The notes under the pieces are model-generated. The model did not search any database. It saw only the letters and a program-made list of their open reading frames with translations, and was not told the DNA's origin. This document shows positions 7,853 to 16,990 of a DNA stretch of 64,000 bases, piece by piece. The stretch lies in contig CAYTGM010000008.1 of assembly GCA_964437365.1 (NCBI GenBank), positions 124,001 to 188,000 of the forward strand, written 5' to 3'. The DNA is from CAYTGM01 sp964437365 (lineage in GTDB: Bacteria > Sumerlaeota > Sumerlaeia > SLMS01). The position numbers and the translations under genes were made by a program. The first letter of the stretch is position 1; every line of letters begins with the position of its first letter.

Positions 7853-9460
7853 ATGACACAGTTACGTAAGAGACCAGTTGTACTCATTATTCGCGATGGG
7901 TGGGGAAAGAATCCGTATTCGAAATGGGATGAAGCAAACGCCACGATTAAGGGGAAGACCCCTGTTGATGAAATGTTAACAAAAACATACCCTAATGTCT
8001 TGATTAAAACTTCAGGAGAAGACGTAGGCTTACCCGATGGCGTGATGGGCAACAGCGAGGTTGGGCATCAGAACATAGGGGCTGGCAGGATCGTTAATCA
8101 GGAAATTATGCGCATTACGAGCACTATACGTGACGGATCGTTCTTTAAGAATGAGGTTTTTCTAGGGGCACTCGATCATGCTCGAAAGAATAACGGATCT
8201 CTGCATATCATGGGACTCGTCAGCGACGGACGAGTACACAGCGATCTCGAGCACTGCAAAGCACTTCTTGAGCTTTGCAAGAAAGAGTCTTTCGACGGAG
8301 ATAAAGTCTTTGTTCATGCGATTACCGACGGGCGTGATACTTCCCCGAAAGGCGGTAAGGCATTCGTTCAGCAGATACAGGATAAAATTGACGAGCTGAA
8401 AGTTGGTCGCATAGCAAGTGTTGTTGGTCGATACTATGCCATGGATCGGGATTTCCGATGGGATCGAGTCCAGGAAGCTTACGATCTTCTGACAAAGGGG
8501 AGTGCTGACGTCTATAAGAGTGCTGATGAGGCCATTCAAGAATATTACGATAAACCATCTGAGGCAAGTCGAACAGGAGATGAGTTTATTAAGGCAAGAT
8601 CTATATCTCCAAGCGGCAGAATTGAAGATGAGCAGAAGATCAAGGCTGGCGATGCTGTTATTTTCTTTAACTACCGTGGCGACAGACCTAGAGAGCTCTG
8701 TAAGGCCTTTGTCTATAACGAGGATGATTGGAAGAAGATTCAGGGCGATGGCTTTGATCGAGGTGAAAAGATCGAGAACCTCTATTTTGTCGGTATGAGC
8801 AACTATGAGAAGGGTCTTCCTATCAAGGTCGCCATCGACAAGCCACCAAAGATGCCTTCCATACTGGGACAGGTTGTTTCTGAAAAAGGACTTAAGCAAT
8901 TCCGTTGCGCAGAGACGGAAAAGTTCCCGCACGTTACTTTCTTCTTCAATGACTACCGGGAAGATCCTTTTGATGGGGAAGACCGAAAGATGGCTCAATC
9001 ACCAAAACATGTTACAACCTACGATCAGGCACCTGAGATGGCCGCGAAGGAAGTAACACAGTATGTGCTGGATGCATTGGACACAGATCTATACGATATG
9101 ATGGTTGTGAACTATGCAAACGGTGATATGGTGGGGCATACAGGGTCATTGGAAGCTGCTGTTACAGCTGTCGAGACCGTGGATACCTGTGTTGGTCAGA
9201 TCGTTGAAGCGGTCACGAAAAAAGGTGGAGCACTGGTTGTTACGGCTGACCACGGAAACTGCGAACAGATGGTAGACCCTGAAACAGGTGGGCCTCATAC
9301 TGCTCACACGACTTACGATGTAAACCTGATCGTTGTTGATGAGGATCTTAAAGGTAAAAAGTTAAAGGACAGTGGCCGCCTGGCTGATATAGCCCCGACT
9401 GTGCTGAAGCTGATGGGTCTTGAAATACCCGAAGCAATGACGGGTGATACTCTTTTCTGA
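7853..9460 (+). CDS. gpmI: 2,3-bisphosphoglycerate-independent phosphoglycerate mutase
   Basis: The enzyme interconverts 3- and 2-phosphoglycerate in glycolysis and gluconeogenesis using two metal ions and a phosphoserine intermediate. The ATG at 7853 has GGAG 8 nt upstream and is preferred over an in-frame TTG at 7832. The 535-residue length is normal. Diagnostic motifs include IIRDGWG at the N-terminus (metal-binding Asp), VMGNSEVGHQNIGAGR with the catalytic Ser near residue 68, HAITDGRDTSPKG, NYANGDMVGHTG, TADHGNCEQM and GPHTAHTTYDV near the end. All metal and catalytic positions appear intact. A strong hairpin follows about 50 nt after the stop, so it is probably monocistronic. Confidence 0.97.
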   Translation: MTQLRKRPVVLIIRDGWGKNPYSKWDEANATIKGKTPVDEMLTKTYPNVLIKTSGEDVGLPDGVMGNSEVGHQNIGAGRIVNQEIMRITSTIRDGSFFKNEVFLGALDHARKNNGSLHIMGLVSDGRVHSDLEHCKALLELCKKESFDGDKVFVHAITDGRDTSPKGGKAFVQQIQDKIDELKVGRIASVVGRYYAMDRDFRWDRVQEAYDLLTKGSADVYKSADEAIQEYYDKPSEASRTGDEFIKARSISPSGRIEDEQKIKAGDAVIFFNYRGDRPRELCKAFVYNEDDWKKIQGDGFDRGEKIENLYFVGMSNYEKGLPIKVAIDKPPKMPSILGQVVSEKGLKQFRCAETEKFPHVTFFFNDYREDPFDGEDRKMAQSPKHVTTYDQAPEMAAKEVTQYVLDALDTDLYDMMVVNYANGDMVGHTGSLEAAVTAVETVDTCVGQIVEAVTKKGGALVVTADHGNCEQMVDPETGGPHTAHTTYDVNLIVVDEDLKGKKLKDSGRLADIAPTVLKLMGLEIPEAMTGDTLF

Positions 9461-9511
9461 TATATATCCGCTGAAAATGAAGGTCACGCAACTTTTCACT
9501 TCAACAAGAAT

Positions 9512-9545
9512 GCGGCGGCTCTGGTGTGAGCCGCCGCTCTTCGTT
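9512..9545 (+). terminator. Rho-independent terminator after gpmI
   Basis: A 10-bp perfect GC-rich stem, GCGGCGGCTC (9512-9521) with GAGCCGCCGC (9528-9537), closes a TGGTGT loop and is followed by TCTTCGTTT. It sits between convergent gpmI and the CIA30 gene. Confidence 0.75.
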
Positions 9546-9550
9546 TAACC

Positions 9551-10471
9551 CTATTTCATGCTGACTTGTTTTGAGGACTTTTCAAGGGAGTCCATTCGCA
9601 TGAGCTCGTCCATAGCGTGTCTGTAGGTCCAGGCTTTGTCTGAAGAATTCTGATGTTGTGCCTCGGACAGAGCTTTCATGAGTCGTTTTCTTGCCTTATT
9701 GTTCATCTGTTCATGAGAATGAGCCAATGTATAGATAGTCATTTCATACGCTGCCGCGCAAGCGGCGTGATTTCCCTGATTATAAAGGGGCGCACCAACG
9801 GAGACAGCCCTCGCAAGAATGTCGCGAACACTCATCTGCTCGGAGTCAGAGAGTTCGACATTCTGTGAATTATCAGAAGTATCCTTTAGAATGCCTCGGA
9901 CAAACTCGACCTCGAGTTGAAAATCACCGGGGTTTTTATCTGCAAGCATGAATCCGATTTGACGGATGTCAGCAGGGTTGAGTGGGGGAGCAGAGGACAC
10001 ATAGCGTCCTCTCCAGGTTGGCTCGAAATCTTTCACTGGCAGGAACAAATCAACAGATTGACCAGCGATCGTTTGAAAGTCTTGCTTGTAAGCGACTCCA
10101 TCCCAACGATTGTCTGTGCGAAGTCGCAGCTGATAACTTCTCCCATCTCCGAGAACTCGCAGCTGAAAGAATTCAAGGTTATCCAGGCCGAGTTCCGCCG
10201 GACTAGACCTTACTGAGGCGAAACCTCCGTTGTTCTCGAGCGAGAGGTTTCCATTGAAAATGAACCGATTCTCTTCGGTCAGGTTAAATGAGCTGGATGA
10301 GACACCACCCATTACTGTATCATTAACACGATTCCATTCCAGGGACATTCCCCCATTCTCAAAGAGGATTGGGATAGTCCTGGTGGAATCCTCTATGGAC
10401 TGTGAGACCAGATTTGTAGGTGTCATCATAAGAGTACCTGCAACGATCGAGGCTAGAATAGACTTTAACAT
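9551..10471 (-). CDS. Exported CIA30-family protein
   Basis: The 306-residue protein starts with a signal peptide (MLKSILASIVAGTLMMTPTNLVSQ). A CIA30 (complex I intermediate-associated protein 30) β-sandwich domain spans about residues 35-195. Hallmarks are WNRVNDTVMGGVSSSSF, LSLENNGGFASVRS, LRVLGDGRSYQLRLRT, FEPTWRGRYVSSAPPL and IRQIGFMLADKNPGDFQLEV. A helical C-terminal extension of about 100 residues follows, which the family does not normally carry. CIA30 is a carbohydrate-binding-like galactose-binding fold, and the bacterial proteins have no settled function. A periplasmic or secreted location is inferred from the leader. The ATG follows AAGGAGCTC, an acceptable ribosome binding site. 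Confidence 0.85.
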   Translation of the reverse strand: MLKSILASIVAGTLMMTPTNLVSQSIEDSTRTIPILFENGGMSLEWNRVNDTVMGGVSSSSFNLTEENRFIFNGNLSLENNGGFASVRSSPAELGLDNLEFFQLRVLGDGRSYQLRLRTDNRWDGVAYKQDFQTIAGQSVDLFLPVKDFEPTWRGRYVSSAPPLNPADIRQIGFMLADKNPGDFQLEVEFVRGILKDTSDNSQNVELSDSEQMSVRDILARAVSVGAPLYNQGNHAACAAAYEMTIYTLAHSHEQMNNKARKRLMKALSEAQHQNSSDKAWTYRHAMDELMRMDSLEKSSKQVSMK

Positions 10472-10742
10472 ATGGAGCTCCTTACTGTCCTGCAGTAGTT
10501 ACTGACTACAGAGGAGCAAGGATCGGTGCAGTTTTACCAGGTGAGTTATTATCCAATCGACGCATGGACTTTTGAGGCCACTAGAAGCCGACAAGAGAAG
10601 GCAGTTGCGTAAGTGAACGGTCGGCTACAGGAGCCTCTCGTGATAATGAAATTTAACTCTTTAAATTGCCAGCATTTGGTGTGGAAGTCTGAGGCTTGAA
10701 GCTGAATGTCTCCATCCGGATTTCTCTTCATCGGCCCGTGTT

Positions 10743-11684
10743 TCAGCGCAGGTTGTTCGATTGAAAAGCTTTGATCCCTTCGATATTGGGTTCAATCTTA
10801 TCCGTATAGATCGATGAAAGCTCAAAACGGTCCAGGATCCTCATCATTGATTTCATCTGGTCTTCTGACACCTCGCGTTTCCAGAGTTCCAGGCGTTTTC
10901 TACCTTCCGCTTTTCCGTGATCTTTTCGTGCCATTTGAGAGGGTTTCTTTAAAGCCTTCTTGAAATTATTATTAATCGGAACATTGCAATACCGCATAAG
11001 CGAGGTGGCGTTCTTTGATGGCTGTAGAACAAGCTCTTCGTAGAATGAGCAATGTACCCCTCCCATATTAAGAGACTTCAACATCACATAGTATTCAAGG
11101 CACCAGAAAGTAATGAACTTTTCGAATGGGGGAAGGTCATCCCTGATGAGATCGAGGAAAGGATGTATATAATCCTCAACGATGCGCTCGTCTTTAATAA
11201 GCCACTCAATATCAGATGGCCATCCTAGCTTGATTTTTGAAAGCGCGACTGGCGCGGGGTGGCGGAAGTGGACAATGGTTTTCAAGGCGGGATACTTTTC
11301 CTTGATCCAGCCGATCATGAATGCTGTTCGTACGCACTTGATCAATCGTCTTCTGGCGATAATCTTGTGATTAAACTGGTCTGTCCAGAAAGAGGATATC
11401 CTGCCCTCCAGGGTTTTTTCTATGTAGGGCGAAAAGTCTTTCTCAGAAGTCCCTTTCTTCATGTAAATACGCATCGAGCGATCTTTGAGTTCTTCGATCT
11501 CCTGAGCATGAAAAGGTTCGAAGATGACACGAAAGTCGTTTCGATAGTTAATAAGCTCTTCCATCCAGGTTGACCCTGATCGCGGGGTTGCCGCCACGAG
11601 TATCGTGGCTTCCGGGCCTCCGCCGAGATCGAGATAATATTCTCGCGAAAGTTTGTTGTGAACACGCTGCCAAAGGTTATTCAT
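10743..11684 (-). CDS. Sulfotransferase family protein
   Basis: The 313-residue protein carries the 5'-phosphosulfate-binding loop TPRSGSTW near residue 33 and a 3'-phosphate-binding-like segment IVHFRHPAPVALSKI near residue 138. These are the two signatures of PAPS-dependent sulfotransferases. It has no signal peptide and should act in the cytoplasm, sulfating a glycan or another acceptor. It is the last gene of a leftward run with two glycosyltransferases (GT4 then GT2), 21 nt after the GT2 gene, so a role in modifying the surface polysaccharide they build is likely. A true sulfated product would need a PAPS supply encoded elsewhere. Confidence 0.8.
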   Translation of the reverse strand: MNNLWQRVHNKLSREYYLDLGGGPEATILVAATPRSGSTWMEELINYRNDFRVIFEPFHAQEIEELKDRSMRIYMKKGTSEKDFSPYIEKTLEGRISSFWTDQFNHKIIARRRLIKCVRTAFMIGWIKEKYPALKTIVHFRHPAPVALSKIKLGWPSDIEWLIKDERIVEDYIHPFLDLIRDDLPPFEKFITFWCLEYYVMLKSLNMGGVHCSFYEELVLQPSKNATSLMRYCNVPINNNFKKALKKPSQMARKDHGKAEGRKRLELWKREVSEDQMKSMMRILDRFELSSIYTDKIEPNIEGIKAFQSNNLR

Positions 11685-11705
11685 TGCATTTATTGCCTGG
11701 TTGAA

Positions 11706-12764
11706 CTATGCATCCTGATCTTCTCCCCACGTCCTGATCTCTGTTTCAGATGTATTGAAAATCGAGTGTGAGTTTTCAGGGATACGATACTCCGGGTAGA
11801 ACTTTCTCAGAAGAATACGATATATTCTTCCAGGCCGACTGTTCACACCCAGTTTCAGATATATATAACCAATCATGTATTCCCAATAGTTAAGGTTGAG
11901 TTGGCTGCAGATGGATTTCCAGTACCTCCTCGCAAGTTTTTCCTTCCCAGCGTCAGTCATCACAAGACAAAGACGTTGCATGCAACCTATCAATGCATCT
12001 CTTCGAGAGCCGGCTTGAGAAAAGACTCCATAGCGTTTGTAATACGACTTCAGTAGTCTAATGTGGCTTTTCAAGTGCTCAACTGAGACAGAGTCTTTCC
12101 CTATTTTCTGGACTGAGTCAGCTCTCCAGTAGTACAAGCCAGTCTTGGCTCTTGCGTACCTCAGTTCTCTGAGGATCGCACGGCAGTGCAGATCAAAGTC
12201 CTGCCAACTCGGCAGCTTTTCATTCCAGCCGCCAAGTTTCTCGAGCGCCTGTCTTGTCCAAAGTGGGGAGGTCGTTTGCCAGGGAGAGTCCCAGATAAGA
12301 AAACGAACAAGGTCGTCGATCTCTTTATCGCAATTCTGATATTTTGAGCTATCTCCCGGCGCATCCCAGAAAACCTTACATGGGAAGAGAAGAAAGTCAT
12401 AATTCTCGCCGAGTGACAACTCGGAGGCTTTCGTTAACCTCTCACTCAGGCAGTGAGGGTGCAAGGCATCATCAGAGTCGAGAAACAGGATATAGCGGCC
12501 GCGAGCCTTCATGAAACCAAGGTTCCTTGATGCTGGTGCACCTTTTGGCTCCCCTGCTTTGAAATGAAGAGACACTCTGCTGTCTCGTTCGACCTGCTTC
12601 TTGATCAGTTCAAGCTGCTCTGGATGGCTTCCATCGTCGACCACGAGTGCTTCCCAGTTCTTGAAATCCTGTTCGAGCAGGCTGTCGATGGTCGTTTCAA
12701 AAAGTTCTGCCCTGTTGTATATAGGAATAATAATTGATATTTCAGGAGTTCTAATTTCAGGCAT
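11706..12764 (-). CDS. Glycosyltransferase family 2
   Basis: This 352-residue protein starts with the GT-A nucleotide-binding pattern ISIIIPIYNRAELFETTIDSL and EALVVDDGSHPEQ. The metal-binding DxD appears in YILFLDSDDALHPHC, and the ED-like catalytic region is near WQDFDLHCRA. No membrane segments are visible, so it works at the cytoplasmic face. Its ATG directly abuts the stop codon of the upstream GT4 gene and it is followed by the sulfotransferase, a tight three-gene glycan operon. Donor and acceptor sugars cannot be predicted. Confidence 0.88.
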   Translation of the reverse strand: MPEIRTPEISIIIPIYNRAELFETTIDSLLEQDFKNWEALVVDDGSHPEQLELIKKQVERDSRVSLHFKAGEPKGAPASRNLGFMKARGRYILFLDSDDALHPHCLSERLTKASELSLGENYDFLLFPCKVFWDAPGDSSKYQNCDKEIDDLVRFLIWDSPWQTTSPLWTRQALEKLGGWNEKLPSWQDFDLHCRAILRELRYARAKTGLYYWRADSVQKIGKDSVSVEHLKSHIRLLKSYYKRYGVFSQAGSRRDALIGCMQRLCLVMTDAGKEKLARRYWKSICSQLNLNYWEYMIGYIYLKLGVNSRPGRIYRILLRKFYPEYRIPENSHSIFNTSETEIRTWGEDQDA

Positions 12765-13868
12765 TTAAGAGAGCAGCTTTCTATATACCTCAATGGTCTC
12801 CTGATATGTCTTGTCCCACGAGAAGTGCTTCAGCTGTTCTCGTCCCCTTTTGATGAGCTCTTTTCTATCTACATTGTCATGAGCCAAAGCCCTCATTCCT
12901 TCAACAAGAGAGTCGAGAGAGTGTGGATCAATGAGTACAGCGGCATCGCCAACCACTTCAGGTAATGAGGATGTCTCGGAACAGATTACTGGTGTGTCAT
13001 GAGCCATCGCTTCAAGAGGTGGGATCCCAAATCCCTCATAGAGAGAGGGGTAAATCAAAGCAATCGCATGGGAGTAATACTCTGAAAGGTCGGAGTCCTT
13101 TGCCTGCGAGTCGAATTCAATACACTCATGAAGCTTGAGGTCGTTGATCGTCCTTTGTTCTTCCGCATTCGGTTCTGGCCCGATCACCTTGAGCTTGAGG
13201 TCGCCCTCCGTAGATCCCTGAATCTTTGAGAAGGCCTGAAGAAGAAAAGTAAAATTCTTGTATACTGCTCGCGACCCGACGTACATAAAGTAACGTTTCG
13301 GGCTTGTGATCTCACCCTCGGGTTTAGATTCAGGCCGAACAGGGTCAGGCGCCCCATTGTAGACAACACTGATCTGATCCTCTGGAATGTCATAGTATTC
13401 CTGAAGGTCAGCTTTCGTGTTTTTTGATACAGTTATGAAATGGTCGGCTTTCTCAATCGCCTGTTTTTTCTCTTTTCTGTATTCCCCCTCTGGATCAAGA
13501 AGCTCTGGATAGATTTCATGAACCATGTCATGAACGGTCAGGACAATTTTCTCTTTTCTATTCCAGAGGTTTTTGTAAAGCGTGCCATAGTACGTCGGAT
13601 GAAGAATGTCGGGTTTAAACCGTTCGATACTCTTCATAAACTGGTATTGTTCAAGAATTCCGAACAATCGATGTGGCCTGATCCTCCGGGAAACAGTGAC
13701 TTCAAGATTCGAACCCGGTGTATATAAATTCCCATGAGGAGAGTAGCCGGTTAAAAGAAGCTGGCCGCGCTGTTCACCTGATAATCGCGAAAGGATTTCG
13801 TTGAAGACGCGGTTGATACCTCCCCTTGACTGCATCCGATATGTAAACCCGTCATAGAGAATTTTCAT
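12765..13868 (-). CDS. Glycosyltransferase family 4 (GT-B)
   Basis: The 367-residue protein begins MKILYDGFTYRMQSRGGINRV, typical of mannosyltransferase-like GT4 enzymes. The C-terminal donor domain holds FMYVGSRAVYKNFTFLLQAF and the E-x7-E region YEGFGIPPLEAMAHDTPVI, followed by SSLPEVVGDAAVLIDP. It is cytoplasmic or peripheral to the membrane. It is first in the leftward operon with GT2 and sulfotransferase, and it diverges from the efflux operon across about 280 nt that should hold both promoters. The likely product is an extracellular polysaccharide or lipid-linked glycan. Confidence 0.9.
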   Translation of the reverse strand: MKILYDGFTYRMQSRGGINRVFNEILSRLSGEQRGQLLLTGYSPHGNLYTPGSNLEVTVSRRIRPHRLFGILEQYQFMKSIERFKPDILHPTYYGTLYKNLWNRKEKIVLTVHDMVHEIYPELLDPEGEYRKEKKQAIEKADHFITVSKNTKADLQEYYDIPEDQISVVYNGAPDPVRPESKPEGEITSPKRYFMYVGSRAVYKNFTFLLQAFSKIQGSTEGDLKLKVIGPEPNAEEQRTINDLKLHECIEFDSQAKDSDLSEYYSHAIALIYPSLYEGFGIPPLEAMAHDTPVICSETSSLPEVVGDAAVLIDPHSLDSLVEGMRALAHDNVDRKELIKRGREQLKHFSWDKTYQETIEVYRKLLS

Positions 13869-14150
13869 AGAAAGTCTGGAAGTTCCTTATGGCTCATTAC
13901 TGGATATCGTCATGCTTCTGAAGTCCTTTGAATCCTAGCTTTCAATTTGAATGCGTCTACCGTTTTTAAGGGAGTTTCCGCATATATGAGAGCATCCAGT
14001 GCTCCCAACCACGCCTGATTTTGGTGTGGCATGGTAATCGATACTTCATGGAACGGACTAAACATGGTAGTCTGATTGAGAACTATTGTCACGGTTTCAG
14101 GCTGATGCATCGCCTCATTGAACTGAATATTACCAAAAGGAACAGTTGCC

Positions 14151-15662
14151 TTGATATTTATGGGTATCCAAGGAAGAACAAAAAGCGAAAATGGCTCGTG
14201 TCTCAGTTGCGTGAAATGGCTTGTGAGCTTTGTGTCGTTGATTTTTGTCGCTTCTTGTGCAACAACAGTCAAGCCGGTCCCAGAGCCCATTGAACTGCCT
14301 CAGGAGTTCAGGGAGTCCGGCGAGTCTCCTCTGGAAGAAACCTGGTGGGTTCAATTTAATGATCCAGGTCTGGAGGAAGTGATCAGGAAAGCATTATCTG
14401 GTAATTTTTCTTTGCGCAGTACCTGGAGAAGGTTGAGTCAGGCCGATGCGCAGCTCAGAATAGCTGGCTCCGGTCTATGGCCCTCCCTCGATGCAAGTGG
14501 GTCCTATGAGGAAATTTGGGAAAGATCTGCTAACTCAACCGGTAGAAGAGAGATTACAAACTCTGAAGTTTTAAGTGCTGGTTTGGCAGCTGAATATGAA
14601 GTCGACCTCTGGGGGAGAATCAGATCGGAAAAAAACGCGGCGAAGCTCGATCGAGAGGCCACCCGTGAGGAGGTTCATGCGGCGGCAATAACCCTGAGCG
14701 CCAGTGTTGCCCGAACCTGGTACCAGATTCAAGAACATAAAGAACAGCTTCGGCTTCTGGATGCGCAGATCAATACGACCGAGTCCATCTATAAGGTTCT
14801 TGATACACGCTTCCGCAGAGGAGCCAGTCCTGCCAGCGATGTCCTTCAGCAGGAACAACTCCTCGAATCTCGCTATGAGGAACGAGAGAGAGCACTTCTG
14901 GATCTTGAGACACTCGAAATCAGCCTCGCAATATTGCTGGGTGAAACTCCATCAAATATTGATATGCCCGAAGGCAAAGGACTTGTCGATCTGCCTCCCT
15001 TGCCAGAAACGGGAATCCCCTCAGAAGTCCTTATGAATCGACCGGATATCAAGTCTGCCTACTACGATCTGCAGGCTAGAGACCAGGATATAGCGACTGC
15101 GATCGCAGAAACCTATCCACGCCTGTCAATCGGTGCTTCTATCTCGGATAGTAACGATGAATGGAGAAATCTATTTGATAACTGGGTCGCGACGGTGGTT
15201 GCCGACCTTGTTGCTCCTATTCTTGACGGAGGTCAACGACGAGCCGAAGTCGATCGGGTAAAGGCTGTCTATCAAGAGCAGATTAACAATTACGCACAGA
15301 GTATCTTAGAGGCCATTGGAGATGTTGAAACTGCTCTGGCTGCTGAGAAAAGGCAAAGATTGATCGTTGAAAGCCTTGAAAAGCAGTTGGACCTTTCCAG
15401 GCGTGTTGGGGAAAGACTGCGTTCAGAATACTTAAGTGGTAGTGTTGAGTTTCTGCGCGTCCTTGATATACAGGAATCGCAACAGGCACTTGAGCGGGAT
15501 ATTATATCTGCTCAGCAGGAACTCATCGGTTACCGTATAGACCTCTGTCGAGCCCTCAGTGGGGGGTGGGAACTAGAAGAGCCCAAGAGCGACGGAGATA
15601 GTCCTCAAGAACAAATGCCCCTCAATCCAATCTACATTAGTCTTCCCGGAGATAAGACATGA
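14151..15662 (+). CDS. RND efflux outer-membrane lipoprotein (OprM/NodT family)
   Basis: This is the TolC-like channel of a tripartite pump, 503 residues from TTG (AAGGA upstream) or 500 from the ATG at 14160. An N-terminal leader ends in the lipobox VASC (WLVSFVSLIFVASC). The mature part has the duplicated outer-membrane-factor architecture: a coiled-coil half with FNDPGLEEVIRKALSGNF and TWRRLSQADAQLRIA, a β-barrel strand region AAEYEVDLWGRI, and the second half with MNRPDIKSAYYDLQARDQD and VVADLVAPILDGGQRRAEV. Its stop overlaps the start of the membrane fusion protein gene (ATGA), so translation is probably coupled. It diverges from the glycan operon. Confidence 0.9.
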   Translation: MIFMGIQGRTKSENGSCLSCVKWLVSFVSLIFVASCATTVKPVPEPIELPQEFRESGESPLEETWWVQFNDPGLEEVIRKALSGNFSLRSTWRRLSQADAQLRIAGSGLWPSLDASGSYEEIWERSANSTGRREITNSEVLSAGLAAEYEVDLWGRIRSEKNAAKLDREATREEVHAAAITLSASVARTWYQIQEHKEQLRLLDAQINTTESIYKVLDTRFRRGASPASDVLQQEQLLESRYEERERALLDLETLEISLAILLGETPSNIDMPEGKGLVDLPPLPETGIPSEVLMNRPDIKSAYYDLQARDQDIATAIAETYPRLSIGASISDSNDEWRNLFDNWVATVVADLVAPILDGGQRRAEVDRVKAVYQEQINNYAQSILEAIGDVETALAAEKRQRLIVESLEKQLDLSRRVGERLRSEYLSGSVEFLRVLDIQESQQALERDIISAQQELIGYRIDLCRALSGGWELEEPKSDGDSPQEQMPLNPIYISLPGDKT

Positions 15663-16990
15663 GCAAATCCACACAACCTGGACCCATCAGAAAATTCATC
15701 GCCTATTTTACAAAGTTTATCGTGAACATGGTTATACCTGTGGCACTCATCGTCGCCGGTGTTTATGGAGTTAAATATCTCTTTGCCACAGCCCCTCAGG
15801 CGGAACGGAATGCGAACGGTCAAGGTGAGGAAAGAGCCCGGCTCGTGGAAGTTGAAACACTTCGAGAAAAGTCAGCACAGGTCACCATTGAAGCAATGGG
15901 AGAAGTTGAGCCCGCTCGCCATGCGATGATACAACCAAGAGTAAACGGCGAAATCATCGAGATTTCAGATAGCCTGGAACCGGGGGGATATTTTCAGGCA
16001 GGGGAAAAGATGGTCCGTATAGATCCGTCAGATTACATGCTGCAAATAAGACAACTCGAAGCCGATGTCGCACGAGCGAAAAGCGACCTGGATCTCGAAA
16101 TGGGCCAGCAAAGTATCGCCGAAGAAGAATACAATCTCCTCGGTGAATCCATCCGGGACTCAGAGAGAAGTCTCGTTCTCAGGGAGCCTCAACTTGCGCA
16201 GGCAAAAGCGGACATCGATGCTGCGGAAGCTGCTCTGCTCGACGCAAAACTTGACCTCGAACGAACTACCGTCATGGCGCCCTTCGATGCTCTCGTCCTG
16301 AATGAGGAAGCAGAACTTGGCATGCAGGCTTCCACCTCCACCACCATCGCAGAGCTGGTTGGGACTGACCGATTCTGGGTGAGACTATCTATACCCCTGG
16401 ACGAGCTCCAGTGGATCAAAATGCCAGCCCCCGATAGATCGGGAGGGTCCCAGGTTCAGGTTAGGGACAGCCAGGCATGGAAAAAAAATGAAGCACGGTA
16501 TGGAACAATTACTCGATTCACCGCGAACGTCGACCAGGAAAGCCGTATGGCGCGCGTTATTGTTACCGTTGATGATCCACTATCACTGAAAGAAGAAAAC
16601 AAAGATCAGCCGCCACTTCTCATCAATACCTACGTCAGCGCCTTGATTGAAGGCAAAACAGTTGATGATATTATCGAAATTGATCGTCAATATGTCCGTG
16701 AGAATGATACCGTTTGGGTCATGGGAGCAGATGACCGACTCGAAATCCGAGATCTGGATATACTGTGGAAAGGCAGAGATGTTGTCTATGCCGATGGAGG
16801 AGTTGAAAATGGAGAGAGGCTGGTGACAACCAATCTTGCAGCTCCTGTTGAGGGGATGTTGCTGCGCACCAATGTCGAGAATGTGGAGGAAATCCCTGAA
16901 GAATCTCAGCCTGCCCTTTCTGAGGCCTCCAGTGAAGAAAATTCTAATGTGAGATTGGCAGGCAAGGAAGAGGGAGCAGTCGAAGGATGA
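15659..16990 (+). CDS. RND efflux periplasmic adaptor (membrane fusion protein)
   Basis: The 443-residue HlyD/AcrA-family adaptor has one N-terminal membrane anchor (FIVNMVIPVALIVAGVYGVKYLF). A first lipoyl half follows (MIQPRVNGEIIEISDSLEPGGYFQAGEKMVRID), then a long coiled-coil hairpin at about residues 130-215 (QLEADVARAKSDLDLEM). The returning lipoyl half is RTTVMAPFDALVLNEEAELG, and the β-barrel includes FWVRLSIPLDELQWIKM. It bridges the RND permease to the outer-membrane channel. Start and stop codons overlap both neighbours (ATGA), a tightly coupled operon. Confidence 0.93.
   Translation: MSKSTQPGPIRKFIAYFTKFIVNMVIPVALIVAGVYGVKYLFATAPQAERNANGQGEERARLVEVETLREKSAQVTIEAMGEVEPARHAMIQPRVNGEIIEISDSLEPGGYFQAGEKMVRIDPSDYMLQIRQLEADVARAKSDLDLEMGQQSIAEEEYNLLGESIRDSERSLVLREPQLAQAKADIDAAEAALLDAKLDLERTTVMAPFDALVLNEEAELGMQASTSTTIAELVGTDRFWVRLSIPLDELQWIKMPAPDRSGGSQVQVRDSQAWKKNEARYGTITRFTANVDQESRMARVIVTVDDPLSLKEENKDQPPLLINTYVSALIEGKTVDDIIEIDRQYVRENDTVWVMGADDRLEIRDLDILWKGRDVVYADGGVENGERLVTTNLAAPVEGMLLRTNVENVEEIPEESQPALSEASSEENSNVRLAGKEEGAVEG

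Noticed and set aside
8162..8998. 278-codon open frame on the minus strand
   Set aside because: It lies wholly antisense to the intact, motif-rich gpmI gene and has no ribosome binding site or recognisable domain.
13910..14290. 126-codon minus-strand frame
   Set aside because: It overlaps the start of the tolC-like gene on the opposite strand and no start inside it has a ribosome binding site at proper spacing. The divergent promoter region is the simpler reading.
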